From positions 1 through 64,000 of the forward strand of contig CAZWSC010000078.1 of assembly GCA_964636385.1 (NCBI GenBank): 64,000 nucleotides of DNA, written 5' to 3'. Every line of letters starts with the position of its first letter. Position 1 is the first letter of the stretch. This DNA is from CAZWSC01 sp964636385. GTDB taxonomy: Bacteria > Eisenbacteria > RBG-16-71-46 > CAIMUX01. Both the position numbers and the translations under genes were made by a program. The notes beneath the pieces are model-generated. The model made no database searches. It saw nothing but the letters and a program-made list of their open reading frames with translations, and was not told the origin of the DNA. Shown here piece by piece: positions 28,495-36,962 of this stretch.

Positions 28495-29481
28495 TTGGAC
28501 GGGGATGGACAGCCTCAGGCGGCGGCGAGAGAGGAGCAGCTGATCCTGGCCGAACTGGAGAGACTACCCGGGAGCCGATGGCTGTGGCTGCTTGCGCCGG
28601 CTGTTCTGCTCGTACCCCTTCTCCTTCCGATAGGCGATGAGCTCCGCTTTCACGCCATATGGGGTGTGTTGGGCAAGCGCCTCCACATTGTCATCTTCGC
28701 ACTCCTGACAATATGGCTCAGGATGTTCAGACCACTCAGGATGGGCTGGCTGGCGGCGTCGGTGATCGCCATGGTCATCGGGGCGGGCATCGAGCTTCTG
28801 CAGTCGGTGCTTGGCAGGACGGCCTCGCTGATGGACCTGCTCTACAACGCGATGGGTGTGGGGTTCGGGCTTGCCCTGATTGCATGGCGTGAGCGAAGGC
28901 GCCCGGTTGCCCTGCTTCTGGCGGTTCCACTGGCCCTGGTCGCGCTCTATCAGCTGCGCGAGCTGCCTCGGGAATATGCAGTCGCCCGGTATGCGCACTC
29001 GAGATTTCCGCTCATCGCGGACTTCGATTCGGAGATCCTGGATCACACCTGGGAGCCGTTCTTCGGCGCAGAGATGGAGTACGTTACACGCCCGGAGGCA
29101 AGCGGGACAGGCGGTCGTGTCATGCGTGTGCGCTTTCCTGCAGGAGACAGCTGGCCCGGGGTGGCGACTCAGTGCTTCCCTCTGGATTGGACCGGCCGGG
29201 AGCACCTCGTAGCCGACATCTGTATTGCCGAGGGCGGTATGGACACCCTGGCCATGGGGGTTCGGCTCGAGGATGCCGGCTTCCTGCGGGACGGGGATTA
29301 TCACAGCGGCAGCTTCATGGTTTCGACGGAGTGGAGTTCCGTCCGCATCAGCCTGGTGGGTGCGACGACCAGGAGGACCGGTCGCCCCCTTGACCTGAAG
29401 CGCATGATCACCCTCAAGTTCTTCGTCCGGCAACCGGACCGGAAAGGCGCGGTTGAGATCGACAATGTGCGTCTGGAGTAG
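28495..29481 (+). CDS. VanZ-like membrane protein with C-terminal beta-sandwich domain
   Basis: 328 residues starting at TTG 28495. Residues about 28-150 hold four to five membrane helices with the VanZ signature IGAGIELLQSVLGRTASLMD (conserved Glu, Gln, Arg, Asp) and LYNAMGVGFG. The remaining 170 residues are outside the membrane and look like a carbohydrate-binding or galactose-binding beta-sandwich (IADFDSEILDHTWEPF ... AVEIDNVRLE). The domain pair is seen in large uncultured-phylum proteomes; VanZ itself is linked to glycopeptide/antimicrobial tolerance in some Firmicutes, but the biochemical role is unclear. The start is uncertain because no ATG precedes the first helix. Confidence 0.78.
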   Translation: MDGDGQPQAAAREEQLILAELERLPGSRWLWLLAPAVLLVPLLLPIGDELRFHAIWGVLGKRLHIVIFALLTIWLRMFRPLRMGWLAASVIAMVIGAGIELLQSVLGRTASLMDLLYNAMGVGFGLALIAWRERRRPVALLLAVPLALVALYQLRELPREYAVARYAHSRFPLIADFDSEILDHTWEPFFGAEMEYVTRPEASGTGGRVMRVRFPAGDSWPGVATQCFPLDWTGREHLVADICIAEGGMDTLAMGVRLEDAGFLRDGDYHSGSFMVSTEWSSVRISLVGATTRRTGRPLDLKRMITLKFFVRQPDRKGAVEIDNVRLE

Positions 29482-29540
29482 ATCCCCACTCTTTCTGACC
29501 CCACTTTCCGTTGCCTGTGTCGAGCGAGCCTCGCAGGGTG

Positions 29541-29546
29541 TAGAAT
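29541..29546 (+). promoter_or_regulatory. -10 hexamer exactly 6 nt before an ATG (leaderless candidate)
   Basis: TAGAAT (5 of 6 consensus) ends 6 bases before the ATG at 29553 and no Shine-Dalgarno sequence is present. This is the arrangement seen for leaderless mRNAs in other high-GC bacteria. No convincing -35 is seen. Confidence 0.35.
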
Positions 29547-29552
29547 CCAGGC

Positions 29553-31886
29553 ATGAACACCTCCTGGAAGGCACCGGGTGTGGGATTCCGTTTCTGGATG
29601 GCAGCCTTCTGCGCGATCGCAGCGTCGCCCGGTTCTGGCGACCTGGCCTCGGCTGCAGATCAGTTGGACGCGCCCTCTGCAGCAGATCGTCTGGAGTCGC
29701 CGTCTGCCGCCGCAGCGGAGTCGTTCATCTCTGATCCGCACCTCTTCTTCCCGGCCACCTACTTCCCCGGGGTGCCCGACTCCCTCCAGGCTCAGCTGAT
29801 CGCCCTGCGTCCGGGGGATCAGTCCCGGGACATGACCCTGACTATGCAGCCCGCCGGTGGGATCGTGAGCGGGCAGGTACTGGGAGGCGGGGGGGGTGAA
29901 CCTGTTCCGCTGGAAGGGGTTCTGGTCGGCGCACACAGCGGAGGACACCAGGCGCTGACCCGATCCGGCCGGGATGGACTATTCCTGCTCCGGGGTGTGC
30001 CTGCAGGTTCGGTGCGGATCCGATACTCCACGGATGACACGCGGACTGCCGAGGGGCGGTATCTTGCCCTTTACCACCCTGACTCCCAGGATTCATCCCT
30101 TGCCGGGGTCTTCCAGCTTGCGGACGGAGAGACGGTGGAGCTTGATCCGGCTATCCTCCCGCCTGCAGGCGTGCTCGGCGGCGTGGTTCTGACATCCGAC
30201 ACCGCGGTGCCGCTGCCCGGCTGCCGGGTTGAGATCCGCGAGGTGATAAGCGGACGAAAATGGACACTGACGGCATCGGGCCAGGGACGGTTCCTGCAGG
30301 GCGGCCTTCCTTCCGGCTTATACACGATCTTCGCCGACGCCCGGGGCACGGCATATCTGTCTGCACACTACCGCGAAACAGGCGCCCCCACGGATCCTGC
30401 CCGGATCGACCTGCGTCCCGGGGACTTCCGGGACGACTTCGGTATGATGCTTGACCGGGGTGGCGTCATATCGGGCGGTCTGCGCAGCGAAGACAACCTC
30501 CCCATCATTGGGGCCACGGTTGTCGCCATCCGTGCCGAATCTGAAGAACACTACAGTGCATTGACCGACGAGTACGGATTCTACGAGATTGTCGGTCTTC
30601 CCGGCGCGGAGTACCTTGTCCACGCCCCGATCCTGAACAGGTATTACGGCGGCACTTCCGACCCGGGTGAAGGGCGGCTTGTACAGATCATTCCCCCCGA
30701 CGAGGTGAGACGTGTAGACATAACGGGGGCCATTTGGGATGGATGCCGTCTTCCGGATGGATCCCAGGGCTTCATACACGGTGTTGTGGACAGTGATCTG
30801 CCGGGTGTGACAGAGGCCTTCGTGCAGGCGGTGTCGGAGAGCGATACTGTTTCCGTGGCCATCGATGGTCCAGGCGTGTACCTGATCCGGTGCATCCCCC
30901 GGGGTGCATACCGGGTGCGCCTGTTCACCGACGGTGATCTCGCGCCCAGGTATTTCGACGAGACCAACAACTTCAGTGATGCGACACTCCTCTCGATCAC
31001 ACCACCGGACACAACCTGGGAGGTTGATTTCCGGCCGGAGGCATCCGTGAAGATCGCTGGTCTTGTGCAGGATCCGGACGGGCGGCCGCTTGCCGGGGTA
31101 CGGGTCAGGGCCGAGGAGCCGTTCATGCGTTTTCGCGCTGCGGGGGTGAGCGACGAAGATGGCCGTTTCCTGCTTTCGCGGCTGGGGAACCAGGCGGAGG
31201 GGAGTCTGCGGGGCGGGCTCCCCGCAGGGCTCTGGCGGGTTGTCGCCGAATCCACCCTGGTGCCCGATCCAGTAGTCACGCCGATCATGCAGCCGGTTCT
31301 GAGAGCTGAGCCCGTTGCTGGAGGGGAGGTTGCGGTCTCCTGGATTGTGGCTCCGCATCTCCCGTGGTGGTGCCGCCTGTACAGAAGCCCGAAGCCGGAT
31401 GACGGCTGGTCCCTGGTTCACGAAGTCGCGTCCGGCCGGGGGATCGATGAGGGAACAGGCAGGTTCGTTGATGCTCCCCCGGAAGTCGGTGCGTACTGGT
31501 ATCGGCTGGATGCCTGGGTCATGGACGGTTACCACGAGCCTCAGGGACCGGAAGACGCCTGGTCGGCCTGGTCCGGACCTGTGGAGGCGGGGTCGGGGCA
31601 GGCCGGCTACAATTCATATGCTAACTTGAGGTTGTCGCCCAACCCATGGGATCGGAGCGGACCCCTGTCTCTCCGCCTGGACCATTCCGCTCCAGTGGAC
31701 CGAAGACTGCAGCTGTTCACCGTGACTGGCAGGTTGGTCACTGACGAGTTGTGGACGGCGGGGACCCTAGGTCTTGACTTCAGGTTCCCACAAGGCATCC
31801 AGCCGGCTACTGGTGTCTACTTCTTCCGTCTCTCCTCCCCGGATCGGGAGACGGGCACCACCGCTCACTTCCTCCTCATCCGGTAG
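29553..31886 (+). CDS. Large exported protein with carboxypeptidase-regulatory-like domains and FlgD/T9SS-like C-terminus
   Basis: 777 residues. A signal peptide (to about residue 35) leads into a short Ala/Ser/Pro-rich tandem repeat. Four or five Ig-like carboxypeptidase-regulatory (CarboxypepD_reg) units follow, each carrying G-x-V-x(n)-L-x-G-x-x-V and DEDGRF/DEYGFYEI type turns (near residues 105-185, 205-290, 295-380 and 495-560). A fibronectin-like region follows, then a C-terminal domain beginning NLRLSPNPWD and ending TGVYFFRLSS ... HFLLIR, typical of FlgD-Ig/type A sorting domains. It is probably a surface or secreted structural protein. No enzyme motif is visible. Confidence 0.8.
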   Translation: MNTSWKAPGVGFRFWMAAFCAIAASPGSGDLASAADQLDAPSAADRLESPSAAAAESFISDPHLFFPATYFPGVPDSLQAQLIALRPGDQSRDMTLTMQPAGGIVSGQVLGGGGGEPVPLEGVLVGAHSGGHQALTRSGRDGLFLLRGVPAGSVRIRYSTDDTRTAEGRYLALYHPDSQDSSLAGVFQLADGETVELDPAILPPAGVLGGVVLTSDTAVPLPGCRVEIREVISGRKWTLTASGQGRFLQGGLPSGLYTIFADARGTAYLSAHYRETGAPTDPARIDLRPGDFRDDFGMMLDRGGVISGGLRSEDNLPIIGATVVAIRAESEEHYSALTDEYGFYEIVGLPGAEYLVHAPILNRYYGGTSDPGEGRLVQIIPPDEVRRVDITGAIWDGCRLPDGSQGFIHGVVDSDLPGVTEAFVQAVSESDTVSVAIDGPGVYLIRCIPRGAYRVRLFTDGDLAPRYFDETNNFSDATLLSITPPDTTWEVDFRPEASVKIAGLVQDPDGRPLAGVRVRAEEPFMRFRAAGVSDEDGRFLLSRLGNQAEGSLRGGLPAGLWRVVAESTLVPDPVVTPIMQPVLRAEPVAGGEVAVSWIVAPHLPWWCRLYRSPKPDDGWSLVHEVASGRGIDEGTGRFVDAPPEVGAYWYRLDAWVMDGYHEPQGPEDAWSAWSGPVEAGSGQAGYNSYANLRLSPNPWDRSGPLSLRLDHSAPVDRRLQLFTVTGRLVTDELWTAGTLGLDFRFPQGIQPATGVYFFRLSSPDRETGTTAHFLLIR
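29649..29702 (+). repeat. 27-bp in-frame tandem duplication, two units
   Basis: Units 29649-29675 and 29676-29702 encode SAADQLDAP and SAADRLESP just after the signal peptide of the large exported protein. The units differ at several bases, so the duplication is not recent. Confidence 0.6.
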
Positions 31887-32016
31887 TTTCTGCCTCCGCT
31901 CCGCCAGGGGTCCGTCGGCCCATTGTGCATAACTCGGGAGACGCCGTGCCCCAAAGTTCTGGCATTCTGCCTCATTCCGTTGTAGTAGAGGCAATTGAAG
32001 GTGTTGACAATCCATT

Positions 32017-32034
32017 GGATACCCATGGGGATCC
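32017..32034. promoter_or_regulatory. Near-perfect 18-bp palindrome upstream of the DNA methyltransferase
   Basis: GGATACCCATGGGGATCC matches its reverse complement at 16 of 18 positions. A TTGACA lies just before it (32004-32009) and a GATAAT just after (32038-32043), so the palindrome sits within promoter-like sequence about 115 bp before the methyltransferase ATG. It could be an operator bound by a repressor, or the modification site itself. Confidence 0.4.
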
Positions 32035-32148
32035 TGTGGATAATCGATCCCGGTTCTCCGGACGGTATCCTCGTCCGGATATCCGAGAACTGGCAGTGAA
32101 GGGTCCAGGGAAGACGCCGATCCACATCGGGAGAGAGGAGCAGGTTGG

Positions 32149-34731
32149 ATGAAGCGCCGCGACAGTCTGGACCAGCTTCGCAGGTTGCTGCTCCTCGCAG
32201 TCGAGCTCCCTGCGCACCCTGGCCTGGTCCCACAGTTGGATCTCTTTTTTGGCCCCGAGGACTTGCCGGACACGCAGCCGTCCACCGGGATGGTCGAGTT
32301 GTCGGTCGCCGCTCATGCCCTGTTGATCGAGCTTCTGATCCTGATCCGCATGGAGAAGCTTGGCCTGGTCGACACACCACTCCGTACCACAGGCAGGCGC
32401 CGTCTCGGTCTCGGGAGTATGCCTGCTCTCCGCCTGATCGACGAATGGGAATCAACTCCACCTGAGGCAATCGAACCCTGGCGCATGGCCAATCCATGGC
32501 CCGGCAGGGAAGCGGCATACGCCGCCGGGATCGCACATGCCCGATGGCTTTCGCAGACGGCGGGAACAGGCTCCGCCCGTCTGCGCGAGCTTGTCCGCAG
32601 GCTGTATCCAATCGCCATACGTGGACGCCAGGAGGAGGACCTGGCCGGGCTGCTTCACTCACACGGTGCCCGCCACACAATCGGGACGGGACCGACGGGG
32701 CGTGCCGTGTTCCGGCGCGATCGGGACCGGATGCGCGGGAACGGACTGGTTTCCACTCCTGAAGACCTGGCCACCGAGTTGACCGGCATTCTCATCCGGG
32801 AAGCCGACCCGGACAACGGGAGCCTGATGGTGGACCCGGCGTGTGGGAGCGGCCCGTTCCTGCTTGCCGCGGCGGCCATTCAGGCTTCCGCCGCAGAGCG
32901 GAAGGGGAACAGCCCCAGGGAGAATCTGGAGCGAAGGCTTCTCAGCCTGTACAACTTGTACGGAGTGGACATCGATCCGATTGCCGTGCGCATCGCCGCG
33001 TTGAATCTGAGCCTCTGGGCGGCCCAGGAAGCGGATGCAGCGGGTGCAGAGTATCTGGACTCGCTGTTCGGTGTCTCTTTCCCGTACTTCCTGGGCACAA
33101 GGATCCAGACGGGAAATGCCCTTCTTCAGGAGCCGAGTTCGTTCTCGCCCGGGTTCATCTGGGAGCGGCGGTTCCCGGAGGTGTTCGACCGGGAAAGGCC
33201 CGGATTCGACATTGTCTTCGGGAATCCTCCCTGGATCAGCTACGGCCTGCGGGATCGGACACCCGCGTCCGGAGAGGAGAGGGCCTATTACGAACGGTTG
33301 TACCCGGCAGGTACGCAGTACAAGCTGACTCTCTATCCTCTCTTCATGGAACTGGCTCTGAAGCTCTGCAGGAAGGGTGGTGTTCACGGATTCCTGGTCC
33401 CGGATTCAGTGCTCACGGGCCATCACTTCTCCAGGATCCGGAAGCTGCTCCTGACGGCCACGGATCTGGTAGAACTCCTCCTGGTCGAAGGCGGAATCTG
33501 GCAGGATGCCAGCACCGGATATGCCCTTGTCTACGCTGCAAGGATGAAGGGCGGTTCCAGGTCGGCACCCGTCTCGGTCCGCAACAGGGTCGTGGGGCGT
33601 GGGAACGGCGGAGAGCAGAAGGGTGTCTGGGTCCCCGCCGCATCCTACTCCGCCGCCGGTTCGGCTCCGCTGCGGGTCTTCAGGGATGATGGTGAGCTGG
33701 CCTTTCTGGCGCGGATTCAGGAATCGCCCTTCCGGTTCCGGGACGTGACCTGGACCTATTCGGGCCTTATCGGCCGCCATGGCCAGAAGAGCATCCAGTC
33801 CGACAGACCGGACGGGGAGTTTGTTGTACAAGACCGCCACGGAAGTATGGTCCTGGAAGACAGGGCTGCAGTCGATCGATGGCGTCCCGCACTCCTGAGC
33901 GGCGGGGAGGTGACACCCTTTTCCATCCGTTGGAGGGGGGGGCATGTGTATCTTCCCGAAGACAGGGAGTCGCTTACGAGGATATACAAGAGCGGGTTCG
34001 ATCTGACCAGGTACTCGCGACCGAAGGTCTTTCTGCGCCAGACGGGAGATTGTCTGATAGCCGCCCGGGATGTGCGGGGCCTGTACTGTCTTAACAACCT
34101 GCACATCATGGGGACCCTGGACTGGGCGGGAATCGATCCGTTGCTTCTGACCGGTATTCTGACCAGCGAGCCGGTTCAGAAGGCCTACAGGATCTTCTCC
34201 CTGGAGCGATCACGGCCACTTGCACAGGTGGATCTGAAGATTGTGGAGGAACTGCCCTATCCGAGTGATTCAGGAGGTGTTCCTGTCGGCGCGGGACGCC
34301 CCGTAAGGCGGAGTCTTCCCCAGGCGAAGGGCGTCGTTCGCCTCGTGGACCGGGCGATTAGGGACGGCGCGCATCGGCCTCTTCTGGAGCTTGCGGAAGG
34401 GGCATGGACGGCCGGGGCGGATCCGCTGGAGAACGGACCAATGACTGGACGGGAGGTCCTGACAGTACTGCTGTTGCGGTTACTCGAGCGAATCGAGGCG
34501 GTGACGGGCCCGGGAAATCAAGGGCAGACCAGGCCGGGACGGCAGGGATCCGGCCGGAACGGACAGACGGGGTCTTCGTCCGACATGCTCGATGGATACC
34601 CTGATGCTGGGTACGGACCTCAGGGCAGTCCACAACGAAGCAGACGGGATCCGGGTTCGCCCGAGGTGCTGAGATCACTCCTGGACCAGATCATTGCCGT
34701 GATGTTTCAGCTTTCCGGTTCGCAGGCGTGA
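32149..34731 (+). CDS. Orphan N6-adenine DNA methyltransferase (type IIG/Eco57I-like)
   Basis: 860 residues. The SAM-binding motif DPACGSGP is at 229-236, GVDIDPIAV at 272-280, and the catalytic motif IV NPPW at 359-362 (IVFGNPPWISYG), so it is a gamma-type amino-methyltransferase acting on adenine. Residues 1-200 are helical without an obvious nuclease motif. Residues about 480-700 resemble a TaqI-like target-recognition domain (NNLHIMGTLDW, LTSEPVQKAYR). There is no restriction, BREX or DISARM partner on either side, so it is solitary in this window. AGGAG precedes the ATG. The C-terminal 100 residues are low complexity (Gly/Arg/Gln) and may be a linker to a final helical segment. Confidence 0.85.
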   Translation: MKRRDSLDQLRRLLLLAVELPAHPGLVPQLDLFFGPEDLPDTQPSTGMVELSVAAHALLIELLILIRMEKLGLVDTPLRTTGRRRLGLGSMPALRLIDEWESTPPEAIEPWRMANPWPGREAAYAAGIAHARWLSQTAGTGSARLRELVRRLYPIAIRGRQEEDLAGLLHSHGARHTIGTGPTGRAVFRRDRDRMRGNGLVSTPEDLATELTGILIREADPDNGSLMVDPACGSGPFLLAAAAIQASAAERKGNSPRENLERRLLSLYNLYGVDIDPIAVRIAALNLSLWAAQEADAAGAEYLDSLFGVSFPYFLGTRIQTGNALLQEPSSFSPGFIWERRFPEVFDRERPGFDIVFGNPPWISYGLRDRTPASGEERAYYERLYPAGTQYKLTLYPLFMELALKLCRKGGVHGFLVPDSVLTGHHFSRIRKLLLTATDLVELLLVEGGIWQDASTGYALVYAARMKGGSRSAPVSVRNRVVGRGNGGEQKGVWVPAASYSAAGSAPLRVFRDDGELAFLARIQESPFRFRDVTWTYSGLIGRHGQKSIQSDRPDGEFVVQDRHGSMVLEDRAAVDRWRPALLSGGEVTPFSIRWRGGHVYLPEDRESLTRIYKSGFDLTRYSRPKVFLRQTGDCLIAARDVRGLYCLNNLHIMGTLDWAGIDPLLLTGILTSEPVQKAYRIFSLERSRPLAQVDLKIVEELPYPSDSGGVPVGAGRPVRRSLPQAKGVVRLVDRAIRDGAHRPLLELAEGAWTAGADPLENGPMTGREVLTVLLLRLLERIEAVTGPGNQGQTRPGRQGSGRNGQTGSSSDMLDGYPDAGYGPQGSPQRSRRDPGSPEVLRSLLDQIIAVMFQLSGSQA

Positions 34732-34740
34732 TGACGAACT

Positions 34741-34753
34741 GTCTTCGGAAGAC
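34741..34753. terminator. Short perfect hairpin after the methyltransferase gene
   Basis: GTCTTC-G-GAAGAC is a 13-base perfect inverted repeat, 10 nt after the methyltransferase stop in a convergent gap. Confidence 0.35.
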
Positions 34754-34768
34754 CTCTGGTGCAATGAA

Positions 34769-34800
34769 CCCCCCGGGCCCAACGGTGACTCGGGAGGGGG
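34769..34800. terminator. GC-rich hairpin between convergent genes
   Basis: CCCCCCG (34769-34775) can pair with CGGGAGGGGG (34791-34800) across a 15-base loop with one mismatch. It abuts the stop of the aminotransferase on the minus strand, so it could end transcription from either side. Confidence 0.4.
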
Positions 34801-35682
34801 CTATCCGTCTTCAGAACCCGGGAAACGGCCGCCCAACTCCCGCGCCAGGAGCTCATCGAACGCCTCCATGATCGTCTTCGTCACCGGACCCGGGGCGGCA
34901 GTATGCCTGTTGTCGATGGAGCGGACGGGCATCACCCTGGAGACCGTACTGACGAGAAAGACTTCGTCCGCATCAAGGGCTTCTGCCAGGTCGACAGTGC
35001 GCTCCTCGACCGGGATTCCCGCCTTGGCAGAAAGTTCGATGACCTTGGCGCGTGTAATACCGGGGAGGATGTTGTCGATTGCGGGTGTGACGAGCGTGCG
35101 GCCCTGTACAAAGAAGTAGCTGGAACTCCCGCCTTCAGTCACGAACACCCTGCCGTCCCTCTTCCTGAACATCAGAGCCTCGTATCCACCCTTCGCATAC
35201 GCGTGGTTCTTCGCCATCACATTCGCCAGGAGGTTGAGAGTCTTGTGCTCACAGAGGCAGTGACGCAGATCGGGACAGGTGTGAACAGCCGCCCCGCAAG
35301 ACCAGTTGGACACTGCGATATCACGCAGCGGAAACGCGAGCATGAACAGGGTTGGAGGGACCGACGGGGCAGGGCGGCGGTGTTCACGATGACGGTCGAG
35401 GCCCCGGGTCAGCTGTATGTACAACTCCCCGTCATCGACCCCGTTTTTTCCGATAAGCTCCAGCGCCCTCTCGTACAGGGTCGGTGTGTCGACGGAGAAG
35501 GGCAGGTCCAGCGCCCCGGCGCTCTGCCTCATCCTCTCGATGTGGGCCTCGAAGAAGAGCACACGGCGGTTCGCTGTTCGCAGGATTTCGAAGAGGCCGT
35601 CCCCGAATGTGAGTCCCCGGTCCTCGAGGTGGATCACCCCCTGATCCGTGTCAACGAATCGTCCGTTCAGAAACGCCTGCAT
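34801..35682 (-). CDS. Class IV PLP aminotransferase, D-amino-acid transaminase-like
   Basis: 293 residues of fold-type IV. It begins with DRGLTFGDGLFEILR (21-35), the family entry motif. The Schiff-base lysine is Lys147 in CEHKTLNLLANVMAKN, and the PLP-binding Glu is Glu183 in VTEGGSSSYF. KxLNLL..NV.AK...H.KG.YEA is closer to D-alanine aminotransferase (Dat) than to branched-chain transaminases, but 4-amino-4-deoxychorismate lyase (PabC) is related and cannot be excluded. It would supply D-Ala/D-Glu for the wall if it is Dat. It lies on the same strand as the glycan cluster, 40 bp after the first-listed glycosyltransferase. Confidence 0.85.
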   Translation of the reverse strand: MQAFLNGRFVDTDQGVIHLEDRGLTFGDGLFEILRTANRRVLFFEAHIERMRQSAGALDLPFSVDTPTLYERALELIGKNGVDDGELYIQLTRGLDRHREHRRPAPSVPPTLFMLAFPLRDIAVSNWSCGAAVHTCPDLRHCLCEHKTLNLLANVMAKNHAYAKGGYEALMFRKRDGRVFVTEGGSSSYFFVQGRTLVTPAIDNILPGITRAKVIELSAKAGIPVEERTVDLAEALDADEVFLVSTVSRVMPVRSIDNRHTAAPGPVTKTIMEAFDELLARELGGRFPGSEDG

Positions 35683-35721
35683 GAAGTAGCATCTCCGCTG
35701 CCGGACCGGTATTCGGCCCGG

Positions 35722-36879
35722 TTACAGCAGTTCATCGTACAGGTCTGCCATCCGTTCAACCTGCGTGTTGATGTTGAACTCCGCTTCAACATGGGCACGG
35801 CCGGCCCGGCCCATCCCGTGCCAGCGATCCGGAGCGCGCATCAGCCCGTCGAGCAGATCGGCCAGCGCTTCGGCATCCCGCTCCGGGGCGAGGAGGGCGC
35901 TGACACCCGGCCGTGTCACCTCGGGTATGTCGCAGTGTTCTGTCGTGACCACCGGCAGACCGGATGCCTGCGCCTCCAGCAGGCAGACCGGCGCGCCTCC
36001 CTCCGTGTCGCCGTCGCGTGCCGTGACTGAGGGAGCCAGCAGAAGGTGGGCCCGGGACAGTTCGCGCCTGTACGAATCATATGCCTGGTAGCCGAGCAGG
36101 TCGACACGTCCGGTCAGATCCAGTCTGCGGATCTGTCCCTCGATCCGGGGCCTGAGGGGGCCGTCTCCGATTATCCTCAGGCGCAGACGCGGGTGTGAGG
36201 AGGCGACACTGCCGAGCGCATCGATCGCGTAGGTGATCCCCTTCTTCTCCCGGAAAGACGCGGCGATGAGGGCGATTACAGGCTCCCGTGGATCTGCGGG
36301 CAGGGACCTTTCGGCGAACGGGAAGGCATCGGGGTCGATCCCCAGGTGGACCACCCGGATCCGGTCACGAGGCGCCCCGATGGAGGCCAGGGTCTCCGCC
36401 ATGTGGCTGCCCTCGGCCAGAAAGCGGTCGGCGGCCGGCCACAGGCGTCTGTACAGGACACGCCAGTAGGCCCTGCGTGGCAGCAGCCCCGCGTCCCGGC
36501 CATAGAACGACGCGATGAACGGGCGTCGAGGTGAGCGGGATATGTGGTGGGTGCGGGCCGCCTCCCACCCGAGGTGGGCGTGTAGGATCCGCGCATCCTC
36601 ACGCTCGAGGATTGCGCGGTAAGGTCCGGCAGGATACCGCCCAAGGAGGTACTTGCTCATGAGGAATGTCGGGCCGGTTCCGGCCGGGCGCTGATCGGAA
36701 CCGGATCGTCCGGCCAGGTACACGGGGTTGAAGGGAAAGGCATCCGGGGATTCCAGCGCCTGTGTAATAACAATCGGGCGGAATCTCCGGCTGTGTACAA
36801 GCTGGCTGTGTATCCAGCTTCCGGTCCCGAACAGATATGGGGTGACGAGGTGGGCCACTGTCGGCCGATGGTTATTCAT
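35722..36879 (-). CDS. GT4-family glycosyltransferase
   Basis: 385 residues with the two-domain GT-B fold of group 1 transferases. The acceptor half includes HAHLGWEAARTHHI. The donor-binding half has LRLRIIGDGPLRPRIE, GRVDLLGYQAYDSY, the E-x7-E motif region (EGGAPVCLLEAQASGLPVVTT) and DIPEV. It is a retaining transferase using an NDP-sugar and acts in the cytoplasm on a lipid-linked glycan. It is the last gene of the acetyltransferase-GT-GT set. The specific sugar is unknown. Confidence 0.9.
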   Translation of the reverse strand: MNNHRPTVAHLVTPYLFGTGSWIHSQLVHSRRFRPIVITQALESPDAFPFNPVYLAGRSGSDQRPAGTGPTFLMSKYLLGRYPAGPYRAILEREDARILHAHLGWEAARTHHISRSPRRPFIASFYGRDAGLLPRRAYWRVLYRRLWPAADRFLAEGSHMAETLASIGAPRDRIRVVHLGIDPDAFPFAERSLPADPREPVIALIAASFREKKGITYAIDALGSVASSHPRLRLRIIGDGPLRPRIEGQIRRLDLTGRVDLLGYQAYDSYRRELSRAHLLLAPSVTARDGDTEGGAPVCLLEAQASGLPVVTTEHCDIPEVTRPGVSALLAPERDAEALADLLDGLMRAPDRWHGMGRAGRAHVEAEFNINTQVERMADLYDELL

Positions 36880-36962
36880 GCCGCTCTCCCTGCAGCAGCG
36901 TGGGCTGCACCTGCCTTGTCTGCGCGGCCCGGCGGCTCAGCCTGATGCCCGGCGTTGCCCAA

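Noticed and set aside
31887..32148. A possible tRNA-like or riboswitch leader before the methyltransferase
   Set aside because: No T-loop or acceptor pairing and no known riboswitch core; only the 18-bp palindrome and promoter-like hexamers stand out.
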